Shown: positions 36,466 through 45,807 of the stretch, one piece after another
Layout of the letters: each line of letters opens with the position of its first letter
Numbering within the stretch: the stretch's first letter is position 1
Assembly (NCBI GenBank): GCA_016748015.1
Contig: JAAOMT010000779.1
Span: 81,882 to 145,881, forward strand
Direction of reading: 5' to 3'
DNA: 64,000 nucleotides
Origin: Geosiphon pyriformis
Taxonomy: Eukaryota; Glomeromycota; Glomeromycetes; Archaeosporales; Geosiphonaceae
The notes under the pieces: generated by a model
Told to the model about the DNA's origin: nothing
Databases searched by the model: none
Seen by the model: the letters and a program-made list of their open reading frames with translations, nothing else
Translations under genes and position numbers: made by a program

Positions 36466-39121
36466 ATGTTTCTTACAAAATTAAATTTGAGGCTTGGAAA
36501 AAACTTGTTGCAACCCCATCGAATGCTGGTATTTCCAGCAAAATTTATGACCTCTACGATAACGCATAAATACGATGCTCAAGCTATTAAAACTGGAGGT
36601 TTAATAGAGAGTGGTCAAGATTTAAAGAATTCGATATTGGTAAAAAAAGCTAGAAAAAAATTGAGTCTAGTGTATATGAAGATAATTAAACTTTATTCTT
36701 TACATTATTTACAAAGGCAAAAATTGCGAGAATTGAAAAAGAACGCCCTTTCCGAAGCACCTTGACCGATCGATTTGATCGACAGCACACTTATCTTCGG
36801 ATTTCGATTTCAGAGAAATGCAATTTAAGATGCAAGCTTCCTTTAAAACTTCGGATTTTGATATCTTACTAGTTAGTAAAACATTGAACTCACCGAAGTG
36901 AAAATTATTTAACATTTAAGGTACATATTGCATGCCAGCCGAAGGAATTAATCTCACGCCCTCTGAAAAGCTTTTAACTTCTGAGGAAATTATCCATTTG
37001 GCAAGATTGTTTGTTTCACAAGGTATTGATAAGATCCGATTGACGGGGGGTGAACCTACCGTTCGAAAAGATATAGTTGAATTGGTCGGTCAGTTTTGAG
37101 TTTAATCTCTTGATGCTGTTAACATAATATTGCCAATGCAGGTTCACATCTCTTAATGATTCAAATTTTTTAATTTAGGCGAATTGGCTAAATTGAAACC
37201 TATAGGATTAAAGACAATTGCTATGACAACCAACGGGATTGCTCTGAAACGGAAATTACCCGATTTAGTCAATAAAGGCCTCAGTCGTATTAACATTAGT
37301 TTGGACACGTTAGACCCCTTTAAATTTGAACTGATAGCTCGACGAAAAGGTAAGATGTTCTTTTAAGTATTCTTGATTAGCAAATTAATGCTTAATTTTG
37401 AATAAACAACATGAACTATATTTAAACACAAGGACTTGAACGTGTCCTTGAAACGATTGAAGCGGCCATCGAATTGGGACTGGGCCCAATAAAGGTTAAT
37501 TGTGTGGTAATACGAGGCGTAAATCATATGGAGGTTTTGGATTTTGTTGAATTAACGCGTAAAAAGCCACTCGAGGTTCGATTTATAGAGTATATGCCTT
37601 TCGATGGTAGCTATCTCTTTTAGGAACCGAGTTTCGGGGTTTGCATTAGCCATCAAAAGACTAATTAGGGCATTTACCGTCTTTTAATTTTCAGGTAACA
37701 AATGGAACACCCAAAAGCTTATTCCCTATAAAGAACTCGTGGATCAAATTTCTCTCCGTTATCCAGATTTCAAAAAAATATCCAATGATGACCCGCATGA
37801 TACTTCCAAGGTTTGTAGATAAAATTTTAAATCCTTTGGTATTTTATTGTTCAAATTTTAATATGCAAGGGTTCTCTTTTTATTAAGACATACTCTATTC
37901 CCGGGTTTACTGGGCAAATCGGGTTCGTAACTTCAATGTCCGATCATTTTTGTGGAACTTGTAATAGGCTAAGGATAACCGCCGATGGTAATCTAAAGGT
38001 GGAGTTTTTCGAGTATGAACCTCAATTTTGGGCTGTATAGTAATTAACTATAAATTAAACGTGGTTGCCCTTTGTTTTTTGTAGGTTTGTCTTTTTGGCA
38101 ATGCTGAAGTGAACCTGCGAGATTTGTTACGTGAAAATGTGGGTGAGGAGAAAATCTTGGAAATAATCGAGATGGCAATAAAAAATAAAAAGAAACAACA
38201 TGCAGGTATGTTTGAACTCGCCAAAACGAAAAATAGACCCATGATTCTCATTGGTGGCTAGAAAAATGCAGGATAGAGGAGATTGCTAAGACGACTTTTT
38301 TCACCGGAGGTGGGTGATTTTTGAGGGTCCTTGCGAAACAAGATCAATTAAAAGATCTTGAATTAACATATATTCATAATAAGCTCCTGTTTTTCGATCT
38401 TTTAGATGAAGCTTTGACTCGATTCCCATTTTTTGATCAGAAAGAAATCACGAATCCCGATCATAACTCTTTTCCCCAATCCGTAGTGCCGATCAAAGCT
38501 TTCGGATCCTATATTTCTTTCCCTTTAAGAAAATCAGCCTTTCCTCAGCTACATCAATATTGCTCATATTCCACAAGATCCCAAAAGGATCAGGATTTTC
38601 AGATATCCACAATTCCCACCTCCCACACGACAGTGGCCAAACTTACTCATCTAAACGCCTCGACTGGCAGCGCATCAATGGTGAACGTGAACTCTAAATC
38701 TGTTACCCATCGCACCGCTACCGCTCGTGGTCGAATAATCATTGGACCTCAGGCGTTCAATCTTCTCCGTGCCAATTCCTTAAAAAAGGGAGATGCTTTA
38801 ACTGTAGCACGGATTGCGGGTATTAATGCCGCCAAACAAACCGGCCACTTGATCCCGTTATGTCACCCTTTATTGCTCTCTCATGTTTCAATTGAATTGG
38901 ATCTGCAGGAAGAAAAAAATGCTCTTGAGATTATGGCGCGTGTAGAGAGTGAGGGAAAAACAGGTGTCGAGATGGAAGCTTTAATTGCAGTCAGTGTTGC
39001 TGCTTTAACCGTGTTTGATATGTGCAAATCGGCGGGCAAAGGGATGGTAATTGAAAATATTAGAATAGTAGAAAAAACAGGTGGGAGCAGTGGGACATGG
39101 CGATATGAAGAAGAAAAGTAG
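36466..39121 (+). CDS. MOCS1: Molybdenum cofactor step 1: MoaA and MoaC from one locus (MOCS1/cnxABC)
   Basis: The exons are 36,466-36,639, 36,717-36,831, 36,921-37,088, 37,179-37,349, 37,433-37,606, 37,695-37,810, 37,888-37,998 and from 38,085. Without further splicing the frame ends at TAG 38,259-38,261, giving 401 aa of GTP 3',8-cyclase. Its [4Fe-4S]-SAM motif CNLRCTYC is completed across intron 2, the second cluster is CGTCNRLR, and the C-terminus ends in Gly-Gly. If 38,206-38,405 is removed (GT...AG, pyrimidine tract), exon 8 joins 38,406-39,121 in phase and gives a 621-aa MoaA-MoaC fusion. The MoaC part has [33 protein letters not shown] and [10 protein letters not shown]. Both convert GTP to cyclic pyranopterin monophosphate, probably in mitochondria (basic N-terminus). 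The MoaC part has no in-frame ATG before its conserved core. Intron 2 uses a GC donor. Confidence 0.93.
38206..38405 (+). promoter_or_regulatory. Retained/removed intron deciding MoaA-GG versus MoaA-MoaC fusion
   Basis: The donor GCAG|GTATGT follows the His-Ala codons of the MoaA C-terminus, and the acceptor 'tcgatcttttag' follows a pyrimidine-rich run. Retention keeps the conserved end [16 protein letters not shown] and a stop. Removal joins phase 1 to phase 1 and continues into MoaC through [10 protein letters not shown]. Two other AGs (before 38,343 and 38,355) are also in phase but have poorer tracts. The whole intron contains a TAG (38,259) and a TGA (38,315), so MoaC needs the splice. 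Confidence 0.7.
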
Positions 39122-39330
39122 TGTTGATACTGGTAAATTGAAATCACTTTATCAAGAAAGGAATGACGTATAGTATTTCAAACAGCATATAATTTACTTG
39201 TCAAATCAAAATTTTATGAAATACTTTTTCCGCTTAGCCTAAAATGGTTAATTTGTCCCTGAACCTATCTATTATTGCAAAAATTGATTTACCAAGACTA
39301 CCGCTAAGTTATACCTTTCAATTCTTTATC

Positions 39331-40108
39331 ATGTCTACATCACCAACATCATCCGCCTCTAATAACTTCGTTCCTTCCTTTAATATAACCCCTGCTACTG
39401 CTACTCACTCCATTAATTATCCTCCTTCAAATTCCAACTCTTCCTCAGATAACGAGGATATCACTCCTAAAGACGTAAAGACCAAAACCCAGCGAATTCA
39501 TAAGCATAAACTTCGTACGGCTGATGTGCAAAGATACCATTTAGACCGCCTCTTATCTCGTATTGATAAGCCTGTCACCATACAACCCATACAGGATAAA
39601 CCGAAGCTAAAACCTCCCAAAGATATTGTACGTAATGTGCAAGGTAAGTAAAAAAAAAAAAGGATTAAAATTCAAATAACTTTAGAATTTTATTTTTTTA
39701 TTGGCTAATTCTTTTAATATTTTGAAATTCAGGTTCTAGCGCTGGGGCTGGGAGTGGTGAATTTCACGTGTATCGAGCTCACAGACGTCGCGAATACACC
39801 AGGCAGAAGATCATTGAAGAGGAGGCCAAGAAGGTAATATTGGCAAGCATTAGTTAATATTTCAAATTTAATGTTTACATCCTTATATGAAACAGGAAGA
39901 TGAGAAAACGGAATTTGAACAAAAAATGACCACAATGAAAAAGTTGGAGGGAGAAAAGACGGCAAAGAAACGCGCAAAACGACAAAAAAAGAAGCAAAAG
40001 AAGCAGGAAGTGAAAAAGGCAAAAACCGTAATTGCCTCAGGTACTAAGGAAAAACAATTGGACCCTTCGGAAAAAGAAGGTAGTTCGGATGGATCTGATG
40101 AAGAATAA
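39331..40108 (+). CDS. PRKRIP1: PRKRIP1 homologue (spliceosome-associated)
   Basis: The exons are 39,331-39,643, 39,733-39,833 and 39,896-40,108, giving 208 aa. The open frame extends upstream to an ATG at 39,244, but the start MSTSPTSSASN at 39,331 is preferred because the added part is hydrophobic and atypical. The conserved core crosses intron 1: IVRNVQG-SSAGAGSGEFHVYR, then RRREYTRQKIIEEEAKK, followed by a long basic helix (about 130-185) rich in KKRAKRQKKKQKK and an acidic tail. In animals the protein is a long single helix seen in spliceosome structures. The fungal role is inferred. It follows MOCS1 in tandem and faces BUD23 with 135 bp between stops. Confidence 0.9.
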
Positions 40109-40243
40109 ATGCTCGCATCTCAAGGTGGGTGAGAGGTTCTTAAGTGGCTGCTTAGATTGTTCCCTCACAATGTGTTCAAGTGATGCTTTTAAGATATATT
40201 CAGGAATTCCCCATATTAGGTGAGTTTTTCAGCTCATTGTTAA

Positions 40244-41647
40244 TCAAAATCTAGGTTTTCTATTTCTCGCAGTGTATTTTGTATCCAAAGGTACATCCTT
40301 TTTACCCCGTATTCGTGCGATCTCTTTTTTGTGCTTAACCCACTCCTTATCTTTTATTGATTTACGAGGTTTCTCGCGGCTTTTTTGGCGAATAGGCATT
40401 CTAATGATCAAATTAGGAACATTTAAGAATTTATAATCAATAATAATTAAGAGATTAATTCCAATGATAGATAACATAAAACCAACCTTTCAGTGGAATA
40501 CGATATATTGGTTGGTTCTCCAACTTCATCTTCACCTAAAGCCCGTGGCATTTCCTGTTTATCGCCGCCGGTAACTTGTCCCGTAAACAAACATAAATAA
40601 TATTTTTTAGCTTTTCTACTATTTGGATAATCAATCAACATTCCACCCTCAAAACCGCATCGCATGGCCACATTCATAATCAACTCGCATTGTGCATCGT
40701 TCTCTGGGTAGAATTGGAATACCGCCCGTGCTCCACGACGTAGCGATGAAAATAATGTCGAGAAAAATCTTTGAAGACGCGCTTTGGGATTATGTGACTT
40801 TCTGTCTGCATTACATAACCACTGAAGCATAGAGATACTGATGGCGCCGTCAAATGTTCCAGGTCTAAATGCCATACCTTGTCCGACATCTTGAAGGAAC
40901 AAATCACCTTCTACTCCACATTCTAGTGCTACATCTTTAAAGAAGTAGAATTGACGAGCGTTCCATTAGTAGCTTGAGTGAAAATAATTGTCAAAAAACC
41001 CATAAAATAGTCCATCAAAATTATTTGAATGAATTTAAAAGCCAATCAATAAAACTTACTCAACATGGCTGGAGAAATATCCATTCCAACCCATATGTGA
41101 CCCATCTCTTCTATTATCTCACCGCTTAAGCCTGATCCGCATCCAATATCCAATATATAGGCGGATGTATCGGGCGCAAGGTTCAGGAGTTCTAATGCGC
41201 GGTACGCCTTGTTTATTTAATCCGCAAAAATTATTTGATCAAAACATTTGGAATGGCTCAGAGAAACCAAATCTATTTATTAAGTTAATTGAGAATTTAA
41301 ATTGATTGCTCCTACCATTTGTGATTGAATCTCTTGTATCCGATTGCTAGAATAGATTATTATAAGAGTTGGTAATATATTGTTCGAACAAAGGAGATGC
41401 TATGCCAATCATAACAAATGGATTTGTCCGATAAATTTTAATTTTTTTAAAACTTACTTCGAGGTGTACTGCTTAGCTTGTTGATCATTATAATACTAAG
41501 ATGATTATAAAGGTACAGCCATTTGCGTGGTTATTAACAAATAGAGGCAAAAAGCTTATTGAAATTATTAATAAACTTGAGCAATGTACTTTAATAAAAT
41601 TTGATACATGCGATTTCTGGGGGAGCTTGGTGTTCCGGGCGAGACAT
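40244..41647 (-). CDS. BUD23: 18S rRNA (guanine-N7) methyltransferase Bud23
   Basis: The exons are 41,647-41,612, 41,495-41,458, 41,346-41,316, 41,207-41,060, 40,934-40,487 and 40,400-40,244, giving 285 aa. The start [12 protein letters not shown] joins [21 protein letters not shown] and [10 protein letters not shown]. The SAM-binding motif I is [14 protein letters not shown], followed by [13 protein letters not shown]. Later come [36 protein letters not shown] and [19 protein letters not shown]. The C-terminus ends in the family signature RKPRF. Bud23 with Trm112 methylates the P-site guanine of 18S rRNA. Intron 1 appears to use a GC donor (after 41,612), because only this junction keeps the conserved PPEI-YYND frame. 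The first three exons also occur in the duplicated block at 43,435-43,766. Confidence 0.93.
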
Positions 41648-41802
41648 TGTAGTATGCTAAGTAACGGGTATCGTAAAAAAATTCAGACTGTAGATTTTAT
41701 AATGGGCCAAAAATTTTGGCCGCTCACGTGATTAATATAAATCTCAATTTATATCAAATTTCAGCCATCAGGATTTTTGTACCAAAATTCAATTGTTTAT
41801 AA
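41648..41802. promoter_or_regulatory. 155-bp bidirectional promoter, BUD23 / ELP6
   Basis: Start codons of BUD23 (41,647, minus) and ELP6 (41,803, plus) are 155 bp apart. The spacer has a near-palindromic 'gggccaaaaattttggccg' (about 41,704-41,722) close to its centre, which could be a regulatory element serving both genes. The same spacer is repeated at 43,767-43,921. Confidence 0.45.
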
Positions 41803-43004
41803 ATGGGCTACGCAACGCTAGATGCGGCTCTCACATTTCCCATATCTACATTCATAACTTCCTCCCTCTCTTCCTTTTCGTCAACGACATTATCGGGTAT
41901 AACTCATCCACCAGCTGGTTCATCGATCTTAATTACTGATACAGCAGTTACATCTGGTGATTTTCTACTACATCATTTTATCGTGAATCAAATAAAATCT
42001 GGACGACATATTGTTCTCATCGGATTTGCTCAAATTGCTGGGCATTATATAGCGATTGGAAGAAAATTGGTAAGTTCATAGAAAATGATAATCCTCGGTG
42101 CAAAAAGGATTTGATCGTATAAACTTCAAAGATAATAATAATTGATATTCCAGGGGGTAAACTTGACGCAAGCTCACGAAAAATCCACTTTCTCATTCAT
42201 CGATGGATTAACATCATTATTCTCGACCTCATTAAAATCACGTGATACAAAGGACACTATAACGACATCGATCCTTGCAAATCCAACAACCCCCATATCT
42301 ACATCCTCTTCATCTTCAACTTCTCTGAACGACATTTATAAAATAATCAAGGATGTAATTAATATGCGTCACAAGGATGTTAATTCACACTTGGTTTTGA
42401 TTTTTGACGATTTATCCGTCTTAGTATACGCTGGGTATCCCGTGCGAGACATTATGGAATTTTTTAAGGCGTGTAGAATTTTGTGTGAGAAGGTTAGTGA
42501 TACTACTATTGTAGTATGAATTATCGGGATTTGAGGTTTCTGGTAATATCTTAAAAATTCAAATTCATGGAGTTTTCCTTTCCTATTTTCTTACTAAAAG
42601 TACAACGGCTCATTGATAACCCTGATCCACGACGACCCTGAAGCCTTTTTATCAGAAGACACCACAAAAACCATTCCCGAGAATATCTTTATAAAATCAT
42701 TACAATACCAATCAGAGTACATTCTTGCCGTACGTGGATTGGGAACCGGATTTTCAAGGGATGTTTCAGGAGAGGTAATTTGGATGATGTGATATTTTGT
42801 TTTTTTCGGTAAAATGATATGGAAATTCAAATTTCAATTGTTTTTGATTATTTTTGATCATCATAAAATTACTCGATGAAGCTTACCATCGCCAGAGGTC
42901 CAAGGAATTTTGATCGTAGCTATCGTCCCAACACTTTACAGTACAAAATACTTGACAATAATGTACAATTTTTCGCGAGAGGATTTTCAAAAGGTGTTTT
43001 ATGA
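41803..43004 (+). CDS. ELP6: Elongator complex protein 6
   Basis: The exons are 41,803-42,069, 42,154-42,492, 42,601-42,774 and 42,882-43,004, giving 300 aa. The RecA-like fold lacks a Walker A lysine loop, as expected for Elp6. SILITDTAVTSGDFLLHHFI forms strand 1 and the pseudo-P-loop region. GFAQIAGHYIAIGRKL-GVNL and HLVLIFDDLSVLVYAG (the Walker-B-like DDLS) follow, then the C-terminal LTIARGP and LDNNVQFFARGF. With Elp4 and Elp5 it forms the ring of Elongator, which supports wobble-uridine modification of tRNA. A serine/threonine-rich insertion lies at about residues 115-150. The gene is divergent from BUD23. A second, apparently identical copy at 43,922-45,123 is probably an assembly artefact. 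Confidence 0.92.
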
Positions 43005-43338
43005 AAGCCTGATTATGACAACCTAGAGGAAGCCGCAAAAGGTGAGCATAATCTGGTGATATATTTCAGAAATTATGGTTTTTTGACGACCGAGAAATGA
43101 ATTTAATAATTTTTTCGCATTTTGGGAATAATTAAACCAATAGTTTGATGCTTCGATCGATTGATTAAGGAATTAACCAAGTTCATTATTCATCCCTCAA
43201 ACATACTCTCAAAGTTGCGGATAAAACAAATGATATAATTTAGTGTATTTATGTCAATAAATATTTGGCAATGTTTATATACTTCTATATACTTTACATA
43301 CAAAATGAGTTGATGATTTCGAAAGGATATCATATACA

Positions 43339-43358
43339 NNNNNNNNNNNNNNNNNNNN
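43339..43358. other. Assembly gap (20 N)
   Basis: Twenty consecutive N bases mark a scaffold join. Sequence just left of the gap (ending at 43,338) and sequence just right of it (starting at 43,359) are the two ends of a repeated 2,099-bp block, so the true gap is likely negative (an unmerged overlap). Confidence 0.97.
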
Positions 43359-43434
43359 CAAAACATTTGGAATGGCTCAGAGAAACCAAATCTATTTATT
43401 AAGTTAATTGAGAATTTAAATTGATTGCTCCTAC

Positions 43435-43766
43435 CATTTGTGATTGAATCTCTTGTATCCGATTGCTAGAATAGATTATTATAAGAGTTGGTAATATATT
43501 GTTCGAACAAAGGAGATGCTATGCCAATCATAACAAATGGATTTGTCCGATAAATTTTAATTTTTTTAAAACTTACTTCGAGGTGTACTGCTTAGCTTGT
43601 TGATCATTATAATACTAAGATGATTATAAAGGTACAGCCATTTGCGTGGTTATTAACAAATAGAGGCAAAAAGCTTATTGAAATTATTAATAAACTTGAG
43701 CAATGTACTTTAATAAAATTTGATACATGCGATTTCTGGGGGAGCTTGGTGTTCCGGGCGAGACAT
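43435..43766 (-). pseudogene. Duplicated 5' exons of BUD23 (probable assembly artefact)
   Basis: Exons 1-3 of BUD23 repeat at 43,766-43,731, 43,614-43,577 and 43,465-43,435. The remaining exons are absent because the block stops at the N gap. As drawn it would be a truncated 35-codon fragment. It should not be counted as a gene. Confidence 0.85.
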
Positions 43767-43921
43767 TGTAGTATGCTAAGTAACGGGTATCGTAAAAAAA
43801 TTCAGACTGTAGATTTTATAATGGGCCAAAAATTTTGGCCGCTCACGTGATTAATATAAATCTCAATTTATATCAAATTTCAGCCATCAGGATTTTTGTA
43901 CCAAAATTCAATTGTTTATAA

Positions 43922-45123
43922 ATGGGCTACGCAACGCTAGATGCGGCTCTCACATTTCCCATATCTACATTCATAACTTCCTCCCTCTCTTCCTTTTCGT
44001 CAACGACATTATCGGGTATAACTCATCCACCAGCTGGTTCATCGATCTTAATTACTGATACAGCAGTTACATCTGGTGATTTTCTACTACATCATTTTAT
44101 CGTGAATCAAATAAAATCTGGACGACATATTGTTCTCATCGGATTTGCTCAAATTGCTGGGCATTATATAGCGATTGGAAGAAAATTGGTAAGTTCATAG
44201 AAAATGATAATCCTCGGTGCAAAAAGGATTTGATCGTATAAACTTCAAAGATAATAATAATTGATATTCCAGGGGGTAAACTTGACGCAAGCTCACGAAA
44301 AATCCACTTTCTCATTCATCGATGGATTAACATCATTATTCTCGACCTCATTAAAATCACGTGATACAAAGGACACTATAACGACATCGATCCTTGCAAA
44401 TCCAACAACCCCCATATCTACATCCTCTTCATCTTCAACTTCTCTGAACGACATTTATAAAATAATCAAGGATGTAATTAATATGCGTCACAAGGATGTT
44501 AATTCACACTTGGTTTTGATTTTTGACGATTTATCCGTCTTAGTATACGCTGGGTATCCCGTGCGAGACATTATGGAATTTTTTAAGGCGTGTAGAATTT
44601 TGTGTGAGAAGGTTAGTGATACTACTATTGTAGTATGAATTATCGGGATTTGAGGTTTCTGGTAATATCTTAAAAATTCAAATTCATGGAGTTTTCCTTT
44701 CCTATTTTCTTACTAAAAGTACAACGGCTCATTGATAACCCTGATCCACGACGACCCTGAAGCCTTTTTATCAGAAGACACCACAAAAACCATTCCCGAG
44801 AATATCTTTATAAAATCATTACAATACCAATCAGAGTACATTCTTGCCGTACGTGGATTGGGAACCGGATTTTCAAGGGATGTTTCAGGAGAGGTAATTT
44901 GGATGATGTGATATTTTGTTTTTTTCGGTAAAATGATATGGAAATTCAAATTTCAATTGTTTTTGATTATTTTTGATCATCATAAAATTACTCGATGAAG
45001 CTTACCATCGCCAGAGGTCCAAGGAATTTTGATCGTAGCTATCGTCCCAACACTTTACAGTACAAAATACTTGACAATAATGTACAATTTTTCGCGAGAG
45101 GATTTTCAAAAGGTGTTTTATGA
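43922..45123 (+). CDS. ELP6: ELP6, second identical copy (probable assembly artefact)
   Basis: The exons are 43,922-44,188, 44,273-44,611, 44,720-44,893 and 45,001-45,123. They encode the same 300-aa Elp6 as the first copy, with identical introns. The frame is intact. Identity of introns and flanks up to the edges of the N gap argues against a real, older duplication. The first copy has the intact BUD23 partner, while this one continues into the true downstream flank toward the acyltransferase gene. Confidence 0.85.
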
Positions 45124-45457
45124 AAGCCTGATTATGACAACCTAGAGGAAGCCGCAAAAGGTGAGCATAATCTGGTGATATATTTCAGAAATTATGGTTT
45201 TTTGACGACCGAGAAATGAATTTAATAATTTTTTCGCATTTTGGGAATAATTAAACCAATAGTTTGATGCTTCGATCGATTGATTAAGGAATTAACCAAG
45301 TTCATTATTCATCCCTCAAACATACTCTCAAAGTTGCGGATAAAACAAATGATATAATTTAGTGTATTTATGTCAATAAATATTTGGCAATGTTTATATA
45401 CTTCTATATACTTTACATACAAAATGAGTTGATGATTTCGAAAGGATATCATATACA

Positions 45458-45807
45458 GGTGTACAAATGGTTGAAGTCGTGATGCACTTTATAAAAAAGA
45501 CGGAAATACGCATGAGGGGAATCCAATTGGAAACTTGGAGGGGCAAAAAAAATACTTGGAGAAATCAAAAAGAAATTTATTATCTGATCTAGATTTAAAT
45601 AAGATCAAAATTCCGCAAATGAAAGAAAAGGTGGTACAATGAAAAATATACAATCTATTTGGTTGCTCCAGGCTGATGTGATGATAGGATTTCAATCCTG
45701 CGTTTTTTGTTGAAAAAAGTTCCAAAAACAAACAGATAATGATATTTCAATTTAAAAAGAGGCACAAATATAAAAATATAAAGAAACAGTTCGAGAGAAA
45801 CGAATTT
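45458..45807. other. Intergenic, convergent 3' ends of ELP6 and the acyltransferase
   Basis: No gene is supported in this 350-bp stretch. It holds the 3' UTRs of the plus-strand ELP6 and the minus-strand acyltransferase. A minus-strand ORF at 45,489-45,731 has no credible features. Confidence 0.45.

Larger units (their letters stand above)
41240..43338 (+). repeat. 2,099-bp perfect direct duplication, first copy
   Basis: This block carries the first three BUD23 exons, the shared promoter and the whole of ELP6. It recurs at 43,359-45,457 with a constant offset of 2,119 bases. No mismatch was seen at any position compared. It abuts the N gap directly. Confidence 0.95.
43359..45457 (+). repeat. 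2,099-bp perfect direct duplication, second copy
   Basis: This is the second copy of the block, beginning directly after the N run. It begins in the middle of a BUD23 intron and ends inside the ELP6 3' flank, so its edges coincide with no biological boundary. That is the expected look of two contigs with an unmerged overlap. Confidence 0.95.

Noticed and set aside
38321-38405. An independent MoaC gene starting at the TTG at 38,321
   Set aside because: There is no ATG start, the frame is preceded by TGA, and an in-phase splice from MoaA explains the MoaC frame better.
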